Shown piece after piece: positions 35,505 to 44,148 of a DNA stretch of 63,075 nucleotides (position 1 is its first letter; the number at the start of each line of letters is the position of its first letter). A program made the position numbers and the translations under genes. The DNA is from Lyngbya sp. CCAP 1446/10 (GTDB taxonomy: Bacteria; Cyanobacteriota; Cyanobacteriia; Cyanobacteriales; Microcoleaceae). The notes beneath the pieces are model-generated. The model was not told the DNA's origin. It saw nothing but the letters and a program-made list of their open reading frames with translations, and ran no database searches. The stretch lies in the NCBI RefSeq assembly GCF_026130175.1, contig NZ_JAIGNI010000034.1, positions 1-63,075 on the forward strand, read 5' to 3'.

Positions 35505-35879
35505 ATGGTGATTATTACCTCACAAGAAATTGCCCAATTTCGATCGCAATTAGCGGAATATCCCGAAGCCCTCAAAGCCCTAGACGAAATCGAAGATTGT
35601 GAAGGCAACATCGAAGATGCAGCGATTTCTCTAGCAATTCAAGCTGGACAAGAACCGAATATCTCTGAAAATTGGTTGGACGGATTGGCAAAAAGATGCC
35701 GCGTTGCTATTTGCAAATCTGAGGTAAAAGAAGAGTTGATAAACGGACAATTGAATGCTGCTTTTAGAGATTTAGTCGCAGCCAAAACTTGCCCGCAGAT
35801 TTTGGTAACATCGGTGATTATTTATGTATTTAAAACTGGGGTGAATGATTTTTGTGAGCCTCTGGAATATAAACTGTAA
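35505..35879 (+). CDS. Uncharacterised cyanobacterial protein
   Basis: 124 residues, all alpha by appearance: MVIITSQEIAQFRSQLAEYPEALKALDEIEDCEGNIEDAAISLAIQAG, a possible UBA/ACP-like helical bundle, then a second helical part around ELINGQLNAAFRDLVAAKTCPQILVTSVIIYVFK. I recognise the general type from cyanobacterial genomes but know no function. Purine-rich RBS upstream. Confidence 0.65.
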   Translation: MVIITSQEIAQFRSQLAEYPEALKALDEIEDCEGNIEDAAISLAIQAGQEPNISENWLDGLAKRCRVAICKSEVKEELINGQLNAAFRDLVAAKTCPQILVTSVIIYVFKTGVNDFCEPLEYKL

Positions 35880-35952
35880 AGCCATCGATGCAGTTAAATT
35901 CGCCGCAATTTATCAAAACATGATATAACGAGGCGATCGCACTTTTCCCCTA

Positions 35953-36219
35953 CTACTGTGCACTGCTGTAGCCAGCAGGCACGATATCCGGTGACAAACC
36001 CAAAGATTTCCCCAGCAAACGAGCAAGTTGCACTAAAAATTTAGCAGTATCTGCGTCACCTTCGCCGGCCATTGAAGCTGATATCTGGATTAGCATCTGC
36101 ACAAATCCCGCATCTATTAAATCTGAACAGGAACTTAAAACCTCTGGTTCTTGGCCGTTGGGACAGGTAAGCACTCGCTCGATTAAGTTCAAATAAGCCT
36201 CTTGGCGTTCTGGATTCAT
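35953..36219 (-). CDS. Stand-alone N-terminal module of CHAT/TPR-type proteins
   Basis: 88 residues: RQEAYLNLIERVLTCPNGQEPEVLSSCSDLIDAGFVQMLIQISASMAGEGD. In my knowledge of cyanobacterial genomes this block is the first ~90 residues of much larger TPR or CHAT-domain proteins. Here it ends shortly after the module (PDIVPAGYSSAQ). It may be a free-standing module gene or the remnant of a truncated large gene. A GGGAGGA RBS precedes the ATG, so it is likely expressed. Confidence 0.6.
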   Translation of the reverse strand: MNPERQEAYLNLIERVLTCPNGQEPEVLSSCSDLIDAGFVQMLIQISASMAGEGDADTAKFLVQLARLLGKSLGLSPDIVPAGYSSAQ

Positions 36220-36386
36220 TTTGGGAGGATCTGTACAGTGAATAATTTATTATTACGCTTAACTCGGTTCTGTCAATCAGGCGATCGCATACACGATCCC
36301 CGTCTTTCCTCTAGAAACTCCATTCCGTCGGCAATAGACAGAAGCTTAAAGAAAATCTTAAGTTTTTCAATGCTAGTTTAGTCGAG

Positions 36387-36454
36387 GTAAGGTGCGCAAT
36401 GCGCACCCTACGATTCAAGGGTAAGGTGCGCAATGCGCACCCTACGATTCAAGG
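36387..36454. repeat. Tandem pair of a 34-bp palindromic repeat
   Basis: Two exact head-to-tail copies of a 34-bp unit centred on the palindrome GGTGCGCAATGCGCACC. Directly upstream of the following gene, so a transcript crossing it would form stem-loops. Confidence 0.9.
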
Positions 36455-36472
36455 GACTTAGGAATCTAAAAA

Positions 36473-37699
36473 ATGAAAATAGGAATATTTTTAGGAAATC
36501 TAGGAAATCCCGCCATCTACTATCCCACTCTAGGCAAAATTACGGGCGGAGTCACGGCGAGTATTTTTCTTTGTCAATTATTGCAATGGCAAGCACAACA
36601 GTGCAACTCGGACGAATGGGTGAAAACTAACGGCAGTGAAATTGAAAAAGCTACTGGTTTAAATCGCGAAGAACAAGAAATTGCGATCAAACTGCTGAAA
36701 GTGCGATCGCTCCTGAAAGCAAAATCAACAAATCCCAACACCGAAATCCTCGAACTCTGGGCGGATATTGACGCTTTTGAGGAAAAAGTTAATAACTTGT
36801 GGACAACTAATTCCGATGATATTATAACACAAACAAACCGCGAACATAACAATCCTCCTGTAGAAATAATCGCCGAAACTTCACCCCCAGAGCGTGTAGT
36901 TAAAACCGACAAATTTTTCGGACAACCGCGCCAGCAAAGAGCGGTTGCTGTCTACCAAAATTACCAATTTAGCGGGCCTTGGAATTCTCAATCATCAGAA
37001 CTGCATAACTTTCAGCGAGCTTTAGAAGAATATGCCAGGGATCGTAACTTATGGTTTGGCAATCCTTCGGGATGGGCTTTTAAAATTATTGACAGCATGA
37101 CAAAGGGCTTAACCTCGACTTTTTGGGACGAATTTATCGCCGGAATTCCTTTAGGAGAAAGTCAGAAAGTTAAGCGAGAGTGGGAAATTGAGCCGGAAGT
37201 GCCTTATCCGGCGTTTGAAGAGGAGCGAATTCAGTATTATGTGCACAAGGGCGAACCGCTGGAAGCAGCAGTGTCTAAGGCTCGTGCTGACTTGAGAAAC
37301 CCGGTTTTGGGGAAGGATTTGTGGGAGGGTTTTTTGCGAAAGTGCGATCGTATTGCCGATGATGCGCTCAAAGCTAAAAACCAGGGCGTGCAAAACGCAT
37401 ATTTACCGTCTTCCTTCAACGAAAGACCGCAAATTACCAAAGAAAGCGTGATGAATAAATTAGGGGCGATCGCGCCGCAATTTGCCCTGAATCAATCCAC
37501 ATCTGAAACAATCGCAGAACCCCCAAAACTCGAACAAAAAGAACCGCAAACCGCCGACGAAATCCCCAGTATTTCCTTTTTGCAAAAAGCTTACCAAACT
37601 TCTCTCGGTCGAAGTATAGTTGAGAAACAAATCGCTGCTAACCCAGAATGGGGATACGAAATAGTTGACGGTGAAATCGTAGAATATATCCCTTTTTAA
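36473..37699 (+). CDS. Uncharacterised protein, replication-/phage-like HTH N-terminus
   Basis: 408 residues. The N-terminal ~115 (ITGGVTASIFLCQLLQWQAQQ... EWVKTNGSEIEKATGLNREEQEIAIKLLKVRSLL) resemble the winged-helix start of plasmid and phage replication-type proteins. The middle (about 155-300) is helical with LWFGNPSGWAFKIIDSMTKGLTS. It ends with WGYEIVDGEIVEYIPF, a tail also present in the small gene just downstream. No motif gives a catalytic role. Possibly of mobile-element origin. Confidence 0.6.
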   Translation: MKIGIFLGNLGNPAIYYPTLGKITGGVTASIFLCQLLQWQAQQCNSDEWVKTNGSEIEKATGLNREEQEIAIKLLKVRSLLKAKSTNPNTEILELWADIDAFEEKVNNLWTTNSDDIITQTNREHNNPPVEIIAETSPPERVVKTDKFFGQPRQQRAVAVYQNYQFSGPWNSQSSELHNFQRALEEYARDRNLWFGNPSGWAFKIIDSMTKGLTSTFWDEFIAGIPLGESQKVKREWEIEPEVPYPAFEEERIQYYVHKGEPLEAAVSKARADLRNPVLGKDLWEGFLRKCDRIADDALKAKNQGVQNAYLPSSFNERPQITKESVMNKLGAIAPQFALNQSTSETIAEPPKLEQKEPQTADEIPSISFLQKAYQTSLGRSIVEKQIAANPEWGYEIVDGEIVEYIPF

Positions 37700-37709
37700 G
37701 GATGCTAAA

Positions 37710-37943
37710 ATGAAACGAGTTAGGGATATTAATCCGCTGGGAGTAGAGCGAGCAAATCCTTCAAATGCAGAAAGAGCCAAGCTGCGGCAGGAAAGATTGC
37801 AGCATGAGAAATATTTAGGTTTTCAGCAGTTAATAGAGCTTTGCAGTTTGGGCGAATATGGCATGGCGAAACAACTTGCAGCCAGACATTCTAGTTGGGG
37901 TTATGAAATAGTTGACGGAGTTGTAATGGATCGAGTAGATTAG
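37710..37943 (+). CDS. Small protein sharing the C-terminal tail of the previous gene
   Basis: 77 residues: a basic region (RANPSNAERAKLRQERLQ), a helix (FQQLIELCSLGEYGMAKQLAAR), then SSWGYEIVDGVVMDRVD, almost the same ending as the upstream protein (NPEWGYEIVDGEIVEYIPF). It starts ten bases after that gene. The shared tail suggests partial duplication or a common binding function. Confidence 0.6.
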   Translation: MKRVRDINPLGVERANPSNAERAKLRQERLQHEKYLGFQQLIELCSLGEYGMAKQLAARHSSWGYEIVDGVVMDRVD

Positions 37944-38007
37944 ATTCGTAGTCAGAACTTTAGTCCTTTCGGCCTCGGATTTAAGGACTGAAGTCCTTAC
38001 TACGAAC
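37944..38007. repeat. Dispersed inverted repeat (ACTTTAGTCC / GGACTGAAGT)
   Basis: TTCGTAGTCAGAACTTTAGTCC pairs with GGACTGAAGTCCTTACTACGAA across a 14-base loop, forming a long hairpin after the small gene. A half copy (GGTTCGTAGTTAGGACTTTAGTCC) lies near 49608-49631. Confidence 0.75.
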
Positions 38008-38046
38008 CTACTTTTGCCGATATGTTAGAATCACAATAGAGACTTA

Positions 38047-38926
38047 ATGGGTTTTAAAGTTATGACCGTTATTAATCCTAAAAATATAACGCTCAATGAA
38101 GTTAGTGATTTTTTGAAGTTTCAACAAATCTTTAATAACGATACGTACCCAAGTTTCTTGTCATTAGAACCACTCACCGAGTTTGAACAGCTAGAACTCG
38201 TACAAATCCGCAACGATTTTCGCGAATACCTTTCTGTGGAAAAAGTCCCTGAAGGGCTGGTACAAGCTCTAGCTACTTTTCCTTTAATGCGATTGGCTGG
38301 CTTTTATCGATCGCCTTTAAAGATGAGTCTAGAAGAAAATATTGCTAATATTACTATAGAAGATGAAGACACAACGATTACAGGTCGATTTGACATCTTA
38401 GCAATCAATAAAGAAAAACAAATCGCCGCTGATATAGGATTTTGGGCGTTGCTGATTTACGGTATGAACGGCTAAATATGCAAATCATAAAAACCATTGT
38501 CCACAAAGCTTCTGGATTTTTGCCTAATTATTTTTCATACCCTGATTAAGCAACGCCGGATTTTGGATTTTAGTAATAGAATCTAAAAACAGTCTAATTG
38601 CTCCGCGTGCTGGTTTGCCCCAACTGCTAACTTATGCCTATAAAAGTTTAGAATATCAAGAGTCAGTCTGGGGACTTGCAACTAGCGGAGAGTTTTATCA
38701 GTTCGTTAATATCCGTCGCGGCAATCCGCCCACCTATCAGTTAATGCCCTTTCTAACTTTGATGGAACCCGAATCTTCAGTTGTGTTGCTGCAAGTTTTG
38801 AAAGCTATTTGTAAACTTCTAGCAATCCAATCTTCAACCCGCGCACCATCCGGGTTTTGTTTGTATAGACGCGGTTTCAACCGCCGTCTCTTCAACCCGC
38901 GCACCATCCGGGTTTTGTTTGTATAG
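38047..38926 (+). pseudogene. PD-(D/E)XK nuclease-like gene split by a MITE
   Basis: The first part codes up to ...GRFDILAINKEKQIAADIGF and then hits a stop inside an insertion. Removing the 113-bp insert and one 8-bp target copy restores the frame exactly to FWILVIESKNSLIAPRAGLPQLLTYAYKSLEYQ and on through the second part. The reconstructed D...(14)...ESK arrangement is a PD-(D/E)XK signature like that of small cyanobacterial restriction-type R proteins. Reconstructed length is about 252 residues, but the last ~33 are coded by a tandem dispersed repeat, so the original 3' end was also altered. The second ATG (MTVINPKNITL) may be the true start. Confidence 0.85.
38445..38557. mobile_element. 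113-bp MITE with 8-bp target duplication
   Basis: Ends are inverted repeats: left GGCGTTGCTGATTTACGG TATGAA, right (reverse complement) GGCGTTGCTTAATCAGG GTATGAA. GGATTTTG flanks on both sides (38437-38444 and 38558-38565). No coding capacity. Excision with one target copy restores the nuclease gene's frame, which independently confirms the boundaries. An 8-bp duplication is compatible with several DDE families; the parent is not in this window. Confidence 0.92.
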
Positions 38927-38944
38927 ACGCGGTTTCAACCGCCC
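38831..38944. repeat. Tandem dispersed repeat, 58-bp unit
   Basis: Two copies of a unit containing ACCATCCGGGTTTTGTTTGT and AGACGCGGTTTCAACCGCC. The same family occurs inverted at 43943-43991 and direct at 44062-44118. It now supplies the 3' coding end of the broken nuclease gene and abuts the rbc terminator. Confidence 0.85.
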
Positions 38945-38955
38945 AGTCTTCTGCA

Positions 38956-38989
38956 TAAAAAAAATGAAGCAGGGAGAATTCCCTACCTC
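38956..38989 (-). terminator. Rho-independent terminator of rbcLXS
   Basis: On the minus strand a 10-bp stem (GAGGTAGGGA / TCCCTGCTTC, two G-U pairs) with a 4-base loop is followed by an eight-T run, about 45 bases after the rbcS stop. A strong intrinsic terminator. Confidence 0.85.
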
Positions 38990-39033
38990 AATTTTTAGCT
39001 AACTTTTTCTCTAAAAAATAGAGCTGTTAAAAC

Positions 39034-39369
39034 TTAGTAGCCTCTGGTGTTTGGCTTGTGCACGATGAAGCTCAGCACTTGGCATTGCTTCACGTTGTCA
39101 AAACCCATGACGCGGATGTAGCACTGAGGATTTTCTTGGCGGCAAGCTTGAACTTCAACCATGATTTCTTGGACGCTGCGAGCACCAAATAAAGGCAACT
39201 TCCACAATGTCCAGTAGCGCATTTCAGGGGCAGAGGTTTCGTTGAATTCTACGCCGGGAATGTAGCCTTGATCCAAGATGTATTGCAGTTGCTTGGCGAT
39301 TTGGGCGTCTGTCAGCGGGGGCAAATAGGACAGAGTTTCGTAACGACGCTCTTTTGGTAAAGTTCTCAT
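39034..39369 (-). CDS. rbcS: RuBisCO small subunit
   Basis: Caps the L8 core of form IB RuBisCO. 111 residues: [32 protein letters not shown], the [19 protein letters not shown] block and the C-terminal IVHKP segment are canonical. Last gene of rbcL-rbcX-rbcS; terminator directly downstream. Confidence 0.98.
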   Translation of the reverse strand: MRTLPKERRYETLSYLPPLTDAQIAKQLQYILDQGYIPGVEFNETSAPEMRYWTLWKLPLFGARSVQEIMVEVQACRQENPQCYIRVMGFDNVKQCQVLSFIVHKPNTRGY

Positions 39370-39414
39370 TTTTTGTATCTCTAAGGTGTGTGTTCGATCG
39401 CACTTGTCGATCGA

Positions 39415-39825
39415 TTAACTCGACAAATTATCCAGATTCGGTTCTGAATCTATTGATGCTTCAGGATGACTGCTAGAAACAGACCAATTAAGTTGCGTAA
39501 TTCGCTCTAAATGCTGGCGTCTGTGTTCCATATTCGACTGTTGAATGCCAGTAGAAACCATTTCTGGCAAAAACTCTGTCACATCGTGCGCCAGATATTC
39601 TCGCACCGTCATGATCCGAAATCCTAAATCTTGATTTTCCCTCAGCAACTCTTGAATGTAAGCTTCTCCATCTTGGATTTTGCCCTTGGTGGAAAAGTCA
39701 TTCAACCAGATTGCCTGAGCAGGATTGGTTTCGCTCAACTGAGCGACTACAATCCGCACGGATTGATAGGTTAGGTAACTTGCCAGCACCTTAGCGGTGT
39801 CTTTCGCAACTTGTTTGAGATCCAT
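39415..39825 (-). CDS. rbcX: RuBisCO assembly chaperone RbcX
   Basis: A homodimeric chaperone that clamps the C-terminus of newly folded RbcL and stabilises L2 before small subunits join. 136 residues, helical, with LKQVAKDTAKVLASYLTYQSVRIVVAQLSETNPAQAIWL (the binding groove helices) and GEAYIQELLRENQDLGFRIMTVREYLAH. Its placement between rbcL and rbcS is the classical filamentous-cyanobacterial order. Confidence 0.97.
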   Translation of the reverse strand: MDLKQVAKDTAKVLASYLTYQSVRIVVAQLSETNPAQAIWLNDFSTKGKIQDGEAYIQELLRENQDLGFRIMTVREYLAHDVTEFLPEMVSTGIQQSNMEHRRQHLERITQLNWSVSSSHPEASIDSEPNLDNLSS

Positions 39826-39962
39826 TTTTGACCCCAGCCCTTAAGAGTTTTGGATTGTTAATTTTAGATTTTGGATGCAAACTTACTTGTAAATCTTCTT
39901 CCAAGATAAAGACTTAACAGTAAGTTTGCTACCTAAAACCTAAAATCTCTAACCAAAAATCA

Positions 39963-41393
39963 TCAAACGGTATCCATTGCCTCGAATTCAAACTTGATTT
40001 CTTTCCAAAGTTCGCAAGCAACAGCCAATTCAGGGCTCCATTTGCAAGCTTCGCGAATGATGTCTCCGCCTTCGCGCATCAAGTTGCGACCTTCGTTACG
40101 AGCTTGGACGCAAGCTTCCAAAGCAACGCGGTTAGCAGTTGCACCAGGTGCGTTACCCCAAGGGTGGCCCAAGGTGCCGCCGCCGAACTGCAAGCAGGAG
40201 TCGTCGCCGAAGATTTCAACCAAAGCTGGCATATGCCAGATGTGGATACCACCAGAAGCAACTGGCATGACACCAGGCATGGAGGCCCAATCTTGGGTGA
40301 AGTAAATACCGCGGCTGCGGTCTTCTTCGATGTGGTCTTCGCGCATCAAGTCTACGAAGCCCATCGTGATGCCTTTTTCGCCTTCGAGTTTGCCCACAAC
40401 TGTACCGGAGTGCAGGTGGTCGCCGCCGGACATCCGCAAGCACTTGGCAAGTACGCGGAAGTGGATACCGTGGTTTTTTTGACGATCGATCACAGCGTGC
40501 ATGGCGCGGTGAATGTGCAGCAAAATACCGTTTTTGCGGCACCATTTAGCCAAGCTGGTGTTTGCAGTGAAACCACCGGTTAGGTAGTCGTGCATGATGA
40601 TCGGGGTTTTGATTTCTTTGGCGAACTCAGCCCGTTCCATCATTTCTTCAAAGGTAGGGGCGGTTACGTTTAAGTAGTGACCCTTGACTTCGCCGGTTTC
40701 TGCTTGGGATTTTTCAATAGCTTCTTGAACGAACAGGAAGCGATCGCGCCAGCGCATGAACGGTTGCGAGTTGATGTTTTCGTCGTCTTTGGTAAAGTCC
40801 AAACCGCCGCGTAGAACTTCGTAAACGGCGCGGCCGTAGTTCTTAGCAGACAGACCCAATTTGGGCTTAATTGTACAACCCAGCAAAGGACGGCCGTACT
40901 TGTTCAATTTGTCCCGCTCAACGGTAATACCGTGAGGAGGGCCTTGGAAGGTTTTCAGGTAAGCAATGGGAATCCGCAAGTCTTCCAACCGCAGAGCACG
41001 CAGAGCTTTGAAACCGAACACGTTACCAACCAAAGAGGTCAGCAAGTTGGTGACGGAACCTTCTTCAAACAAATCCAAAGGATAAGCGATGAAGCAGATA
41101 TATTGGTTGTCTTCGCCGGGGACTGGCTCGATATCGTAGCAACGACCTTTGTAGCGATCGAGGTCGGTCAGGAGGTCAGTCCAAACAGTCGTCCAGGTAC
41201 CGGTGGAAGATTCAGCAGCTACAGCAGCGCCTGCTTCTTCTGGTGGTACTCCAGGCTGTGGAGTTACGCGGAAAGCCGCCAAAATATCTGTATCTTTCGG
41301 CGTGTAATCCGGTGTGTAATACGTTAGTTTATAGTCTTGAACTCCGGCTTTATACCCAGCCTTTGATTGAGTTTGGGTTTGCGCGTAAGCCAT
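39963..41393 (-). CDS. rbcL: RuBisCO large subunit (form IB)
   Basis: Catalytic subunit of CO2 fixation in the Calvin cycle, housed in carboxysomes. 476 residues, full length: [17 protein letters not shown] holds the carbamylated lysine and metal-binding Asp/Glu; [17 protein letters not shown] is the active-site Lys loop; [21 protein letters not shown] is loop 6. The C-terminal [10 protein letters not shown] is the RbcX-binding tail. First gene of the operon. Confidence 0.99.
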   Translation of the reverse strand: MAYAQTQTQSKAGYKAGVQDYKLTYYTPDYTPKDTDILAAFRVTPQPGVPPEEAGAAVAAESSTGTWTTVWTDLLTDLDRYKGRCYDIEPVPGEDNQYICFIAYPLDLFEEGSVTNLLTSLVGNVFGFKALRALRLEDLRIPIAYLKTFQGPPHGITVERDKLNKYGRPLLGCTIKPKLGLSAKNYGRAVYEVLRGGLDFTKDDENINSQPFMRWRDRFLFVQEAIEKSQAETGEVKGHYLNVTAPTFEEMMERAEFAKEIKTPIIMHDYLTGGFTANTSLAKWCRKNGILLHIHRAMHAVIDRQKNHGIHFRVLAKCLRMSGGDHLHSGTVVGKLEGEKGITMGFVDLMREDHIEEDRSRGIYFTQDWASMPGVMPVASGGIHIWHMPALVEIFGDDSCLQFGGGTLGHPWGNAPGATANRVALEACVQARNEGRNLMREGGDIIREACKWSPELAVACELWKEIKFEFEAMDTV

Positions 41394-41696
41394 ATCTCGC
41401 TTCCTAGTATTCGCTTAATTTTTTGGGCCCGATGGCCGGCTCCTAAAAATATACCAATAAACGGACACTCTCAAATTTTAATATTCTTTTAATCATCATA
41501 AGTATTCTTTATTTTCCTTTACATTAAGACAATATTTGTAACATATCTTATAAAATGCAAGCGGCGAAGGATGCAGGGGGAAAGGCTAGGGATCGCAGAG
41601 GGGGCGGGGAAGTTCGATCGCGCGAAAGATATTTTGCAGCAAGCCAAACAACCGATAAATAAGGTTTATGTAAAGAATTTGATCCTGGAAAATCAG

Positions 41697-41746
41697 AATT
41701 GGTAATTGGGAATGGGAAATTGGGAATTGGGAAATTGGGAATTAGT
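41697..41746. repeat. GGGAATTGGGAAAT tandem repeats
   Basis: Degenerate 7-bp units (ATTGGGA) repeated about seven times; STRR type. Confidence 0.75.
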
Positions 41747-41793
41747 TATAAATACCTAAATTTGTGGTTGTAGTTGAAATCAATCTCAACTGC

Positions 41794-41841
41794 AATCCAA
41801 AATCTCAAATCCAAAATCTCAAATCCAAAATCTCAAATCTC
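41794..41841. repeat. 15-bp tandem repeat AATCCAAAATCTCAA
   Basis: About three consecutive copies of a 15-bp unit upstream of the kinase gene. Confidence 0.75.
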
Positions 41842-41853
41842 GTGGGGGGGCGA

Positions 41854-41918
41854 GAAACCGGGTTTCTACGAAAAATTTAGGTTTATTAACGAGAAATCTA
41901 CAAAGAAACCGGGTTTCT
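41854..41918. repeat. Dispersed GAAACCGGGTTTCT palindrome pair
   Basis: Two copies of the palindrome GAAACCGGGTTTCT about 45 bases apart, with related sequence at 52395-52460 and near 42067-42081. Confidence 0.75.
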
Positions 41919-42136
41919 GAAGTCGCAAGTGCGATCGGCAACTAATAGAACTCCCAGACCACCAAGTCAAAAATCCGCACCATAGCACATAATATGGACA
42001 GGAGTTGTGCAGCAACCTGGTGTATAAACCAACGCAAATCCGTCGTTACAGCAATTAAACTTCGCTTAAAACCGGGTTTCTGCGTTAGCTGCGCGTAAGT
42101 CTAATATGGATATCTAGCCCCATTTCTACTCTGGTT

Positions 42137-43894
42137 GTGCCCCATCCCCCTTCAAAAGCCGTCCACTGCATCAATCCAGATTGCCCAAGGCCTTACCCTC
42201 AGACTTGGGGCAACAATTTTTGCCAGAGTTGCGGAACCCCGCTGCGGCTAAAAAATCGTTACATACCTCTACAAGGTCTCGGTACCGGGGGTTTTGCAGC
42301 CATCTACACAGTTTGGGACACAGAAACTCAAACCGAGCGCGTCTTGAAATTGTTGCTAGAGACTTCCCCGAAAGCGGTAAAACTGTTCGAGCAAGAAGCT
42401 TGGGTTTTGGCACTTTTGCGGCATCCTGGTGTGCCTAGAGTCGAGCCGGACGGTTATTTTCACGTCCAAACCCAAAATTTTGCAGGCGGGGATGGAAATA
42501 CCGCAGCGAGACGCTTACCTTGTTTGGTAATGGAAAAGATTCATGGCAAAACTTTGGAAGAAGTTCTCGAAGAGCACCATCAGGGATGTCCGCAGGAATG
42601 GGTGTTTAGTTGGCTGAGTCAAGCTGTGGAAATTTTAGAGGAGTTGCATCGGTGTCAGATTATTCACCGCGACATTAAACCGAGCAATTTGATGCTGCGA
42701 GATCCAGAATCACCACAAGCTTTATTGAACAATGGTTTGGGCGGTTTGCAGTTGGTGACGATCGACTTTGGGGGTGTTAAGCAGATGGGCGGTGGGGAAT
42801 CGGTGGGGAAAGATTCTCCGAGCTCGACGCGGTTGATTTCGCCTGGGTACAGCCCGCCGGAACAAATTGTGGGCGGTGGTGTGGTGCCGGCGACGGATTT
42901 TTATGCGCTGGGGCGGACTTGTATTCATTTACTGACGGGGAAGTATCCGGCGGAAATTGAAGATCCGATGACGGGGGAGTTGCGCTGGCGACATATTGTG
43001 TCTGTGAGTCCGGCTTTTGCGAATTTGTTGGATGATATGGTGCGATCGAATATACAGCAGCGTCCGGCTTCGGCTGCGGATGTTCGATCGCGCTTGCAGG
43101 AGATTTATGCTAGGAGTAAGGGCAAAATTGCCACCGCCCCAGTCAGTCAAGCTATTGTGGAATTCTGCCGGCAAATAGTGGTGGCGGGGGCGCAAAAAAC
43201 AGCAAGTTTGACGGTTTTGGTGTTCGGCGCGATCGCCCAAATCGTGGTAGCTTCTCTAGATACGGGCTGGGAAATGGTGCTCGGCGGGGTTGGTGGATGT
43301 GCGGGGGCGATCGGCGGTTTGGTTTTGGGCTATGCTTCACCTATCGGCCCAGAAGTTGCCAATTTTTTGAATGAAGGTTTGCACCAATTAATCCATAACA
43401 TGACTTTTTCTGTCGGCCCCGAAGTGCTGCTGTTTGCCTTTGCGGGTTGGGGCACTGCGATCGGTTTGACGGATGCGGGGAGTTTTCGCCAACAAAAACA
43501 GTATTGGCTATCGGGATTGATGGGAGCTCAGGGCTATTTGTTGGCGGGTTTGTGCTGGATGGAAGCCACAACTTCTAGCGGCGTGCAGGGGATTATTTTG
43601 GGGGCTTTTGCGATCGCCTCTTTGACTGTGGGAATGGGTTTGCGTAGCCATCAATTAGTTCATGCTTTGGTGGTGGCTGTTTGTTCTACGGGAGTGTTTC
43701 TGTTTTTGAATGCTTTGAACATTTTTCCTGGAAGTTTCTTTGCGATTTTGTCACAGTCGTCTAATGCTAACTTCTGGCTGCAAGTTTGGGGTTCAATTGT
43801 TTTCTTTGGTTTGTTGGGAAGTGCGATCGGGCTTTGTTTAGGAGTGAGTCATTATTTAGTTGTGCCCGTGTTGAGGTGGTTGGGATGGCGGTAA
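42137..43894 (+). CDS. Serine/threonine protein kinase with zinc ribbon and membrane tail
   Basis: Begins with a zinc-ribbon-like module (Cys11, Cys16, Cys29, Cys32). The kinase domain (about 42-325) has the glycine loop LGTGGFAAIYTVW, Lys71 in VLKLLL, the catalytic loop HRDIKPSNLM and a DFG motif (TIDFGGVKQ), so it is probably active. The C-terminal ~230 residues are very hydrophobic with 5-7 predicted helices, anchoring the kinase in the membrane. Start is a GTG; no in-frame ATG lies close upstream. Signal and substrates unknown. Confidence 0.88.
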   Translation: MPHPPSKAVHCINPDCPRPYPQTWGNNFCQSCGTPLRLKNRYIPLQGLGTGGFAAIYTVWDTETQTERVLKLLLETSPKAVKLFEQEAWVLALLRHPGVPRVEPDGYFHVQTQNFAGGDGNTAARRLPCLVMEKIHGKTLEEVLEEHHQGCPQEWVFSWLSQAVEILEELHRCQIIHRDIKPSNLMLRDPESPQALLNNGLGGLQLVTIDFGGVKQMGGGESVGKDSPSSTRLISPGYSPPEQIVGGGVVPATDFYALGRTCIHLLTGKYPAEIEDPMTGELRWRHIVSVSPAFANLLDDMVRSNIQQRPASAADVRSRLQEIYARSKGKIATAPVSQAIVEFCRQIVVAGAQKTASLTVLVFGAIAQIVVASLDTGWEMVLGGVGGCAGAIGGLVLGYASPIGPEVANFLNEGLHQLIHNMTFSVGPEVLLFAFAGWGTAIGLTDAGSFRQQKQYWLSGLMGAQGYLLAGLCWMEATTSSGVQGIILGAFAIASLTVGMGLRSHQLVHALVVAVCSTGVFLFLNALNIFPGSFFAILSQSSNANFWLQVWGSIVFFGLLGSAIGLCLGVSHYLVVPVLRWLGWR

Positions 43895-43942
43895 AAAATT
43901 CATAATTAATATTATTTCCCAACACGCTTGGGATAATATAAA

Positions 43943-43991
43943 ACGGCGGTTTAAACCGCGTCTACACAAACAAATTCCGCCTCCGCGGAAT
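43943..43991. repeat. Dispersed repeat, inverted copy
   Basis: CGGCGGTTTAAACCGCGTCTAC... is the reverse complement of the 58-bp family at 38831, with a different inner part (CCGCCTCCGCGG). Located just after the kinase gene. Confidence 0.75.
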
Positions 43992-44061
43992 GAATAAAAT
44001 CAAGAATTCCAACCCGCTTAGAGTGCATTTTTTCTCCATAAATGTGATGTTAACCGCTCAC

Positions 44062-44118
44062 TCTTCAACCTGCGGAGGCAGGTTTTGTTTTTATCGACGC
44101 GGTTTCAACCGCCCGGTC
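44062..44118. repeat. Dispersed repeat, direct copy
   Basis: TCTTCAACCTGCGGAGGCAGG... ACGCGGTTTCAACCGCCC. With the inverted copy at 43943-43991 it brackets ~70 bases, giving a composite palindrome between the convergent kinase and ada genes. Confidence 0.75.
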
Positions 44119-44148
44119 TGCTTGAATGGAAATAATATTAATTCACAA

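Larger units (their letters stand above)
41394..42136. other. rbcL upstream region, repeat-rich
   Basis: About 740 bases between divergent rbcL and the kinase gene. The rbcL-proximal ~180 bases are AT-rich (TTTTAATATTC TTTTAATC) and should hold the rbc promoter. The rest contains three short repeat arrays (GGGAATT units at 41697-41746, AATCCAAAATCTC units at 41794-41841, and GAAACCGGGTTTCT units at 41854-41918). No gene. Confidence 0.6.

Noticed and set aside
36387..36454. CRISPR-like repeats
   Set aside because: Only two directly adjacent palindromic units without spacers; a dispersed repeat.
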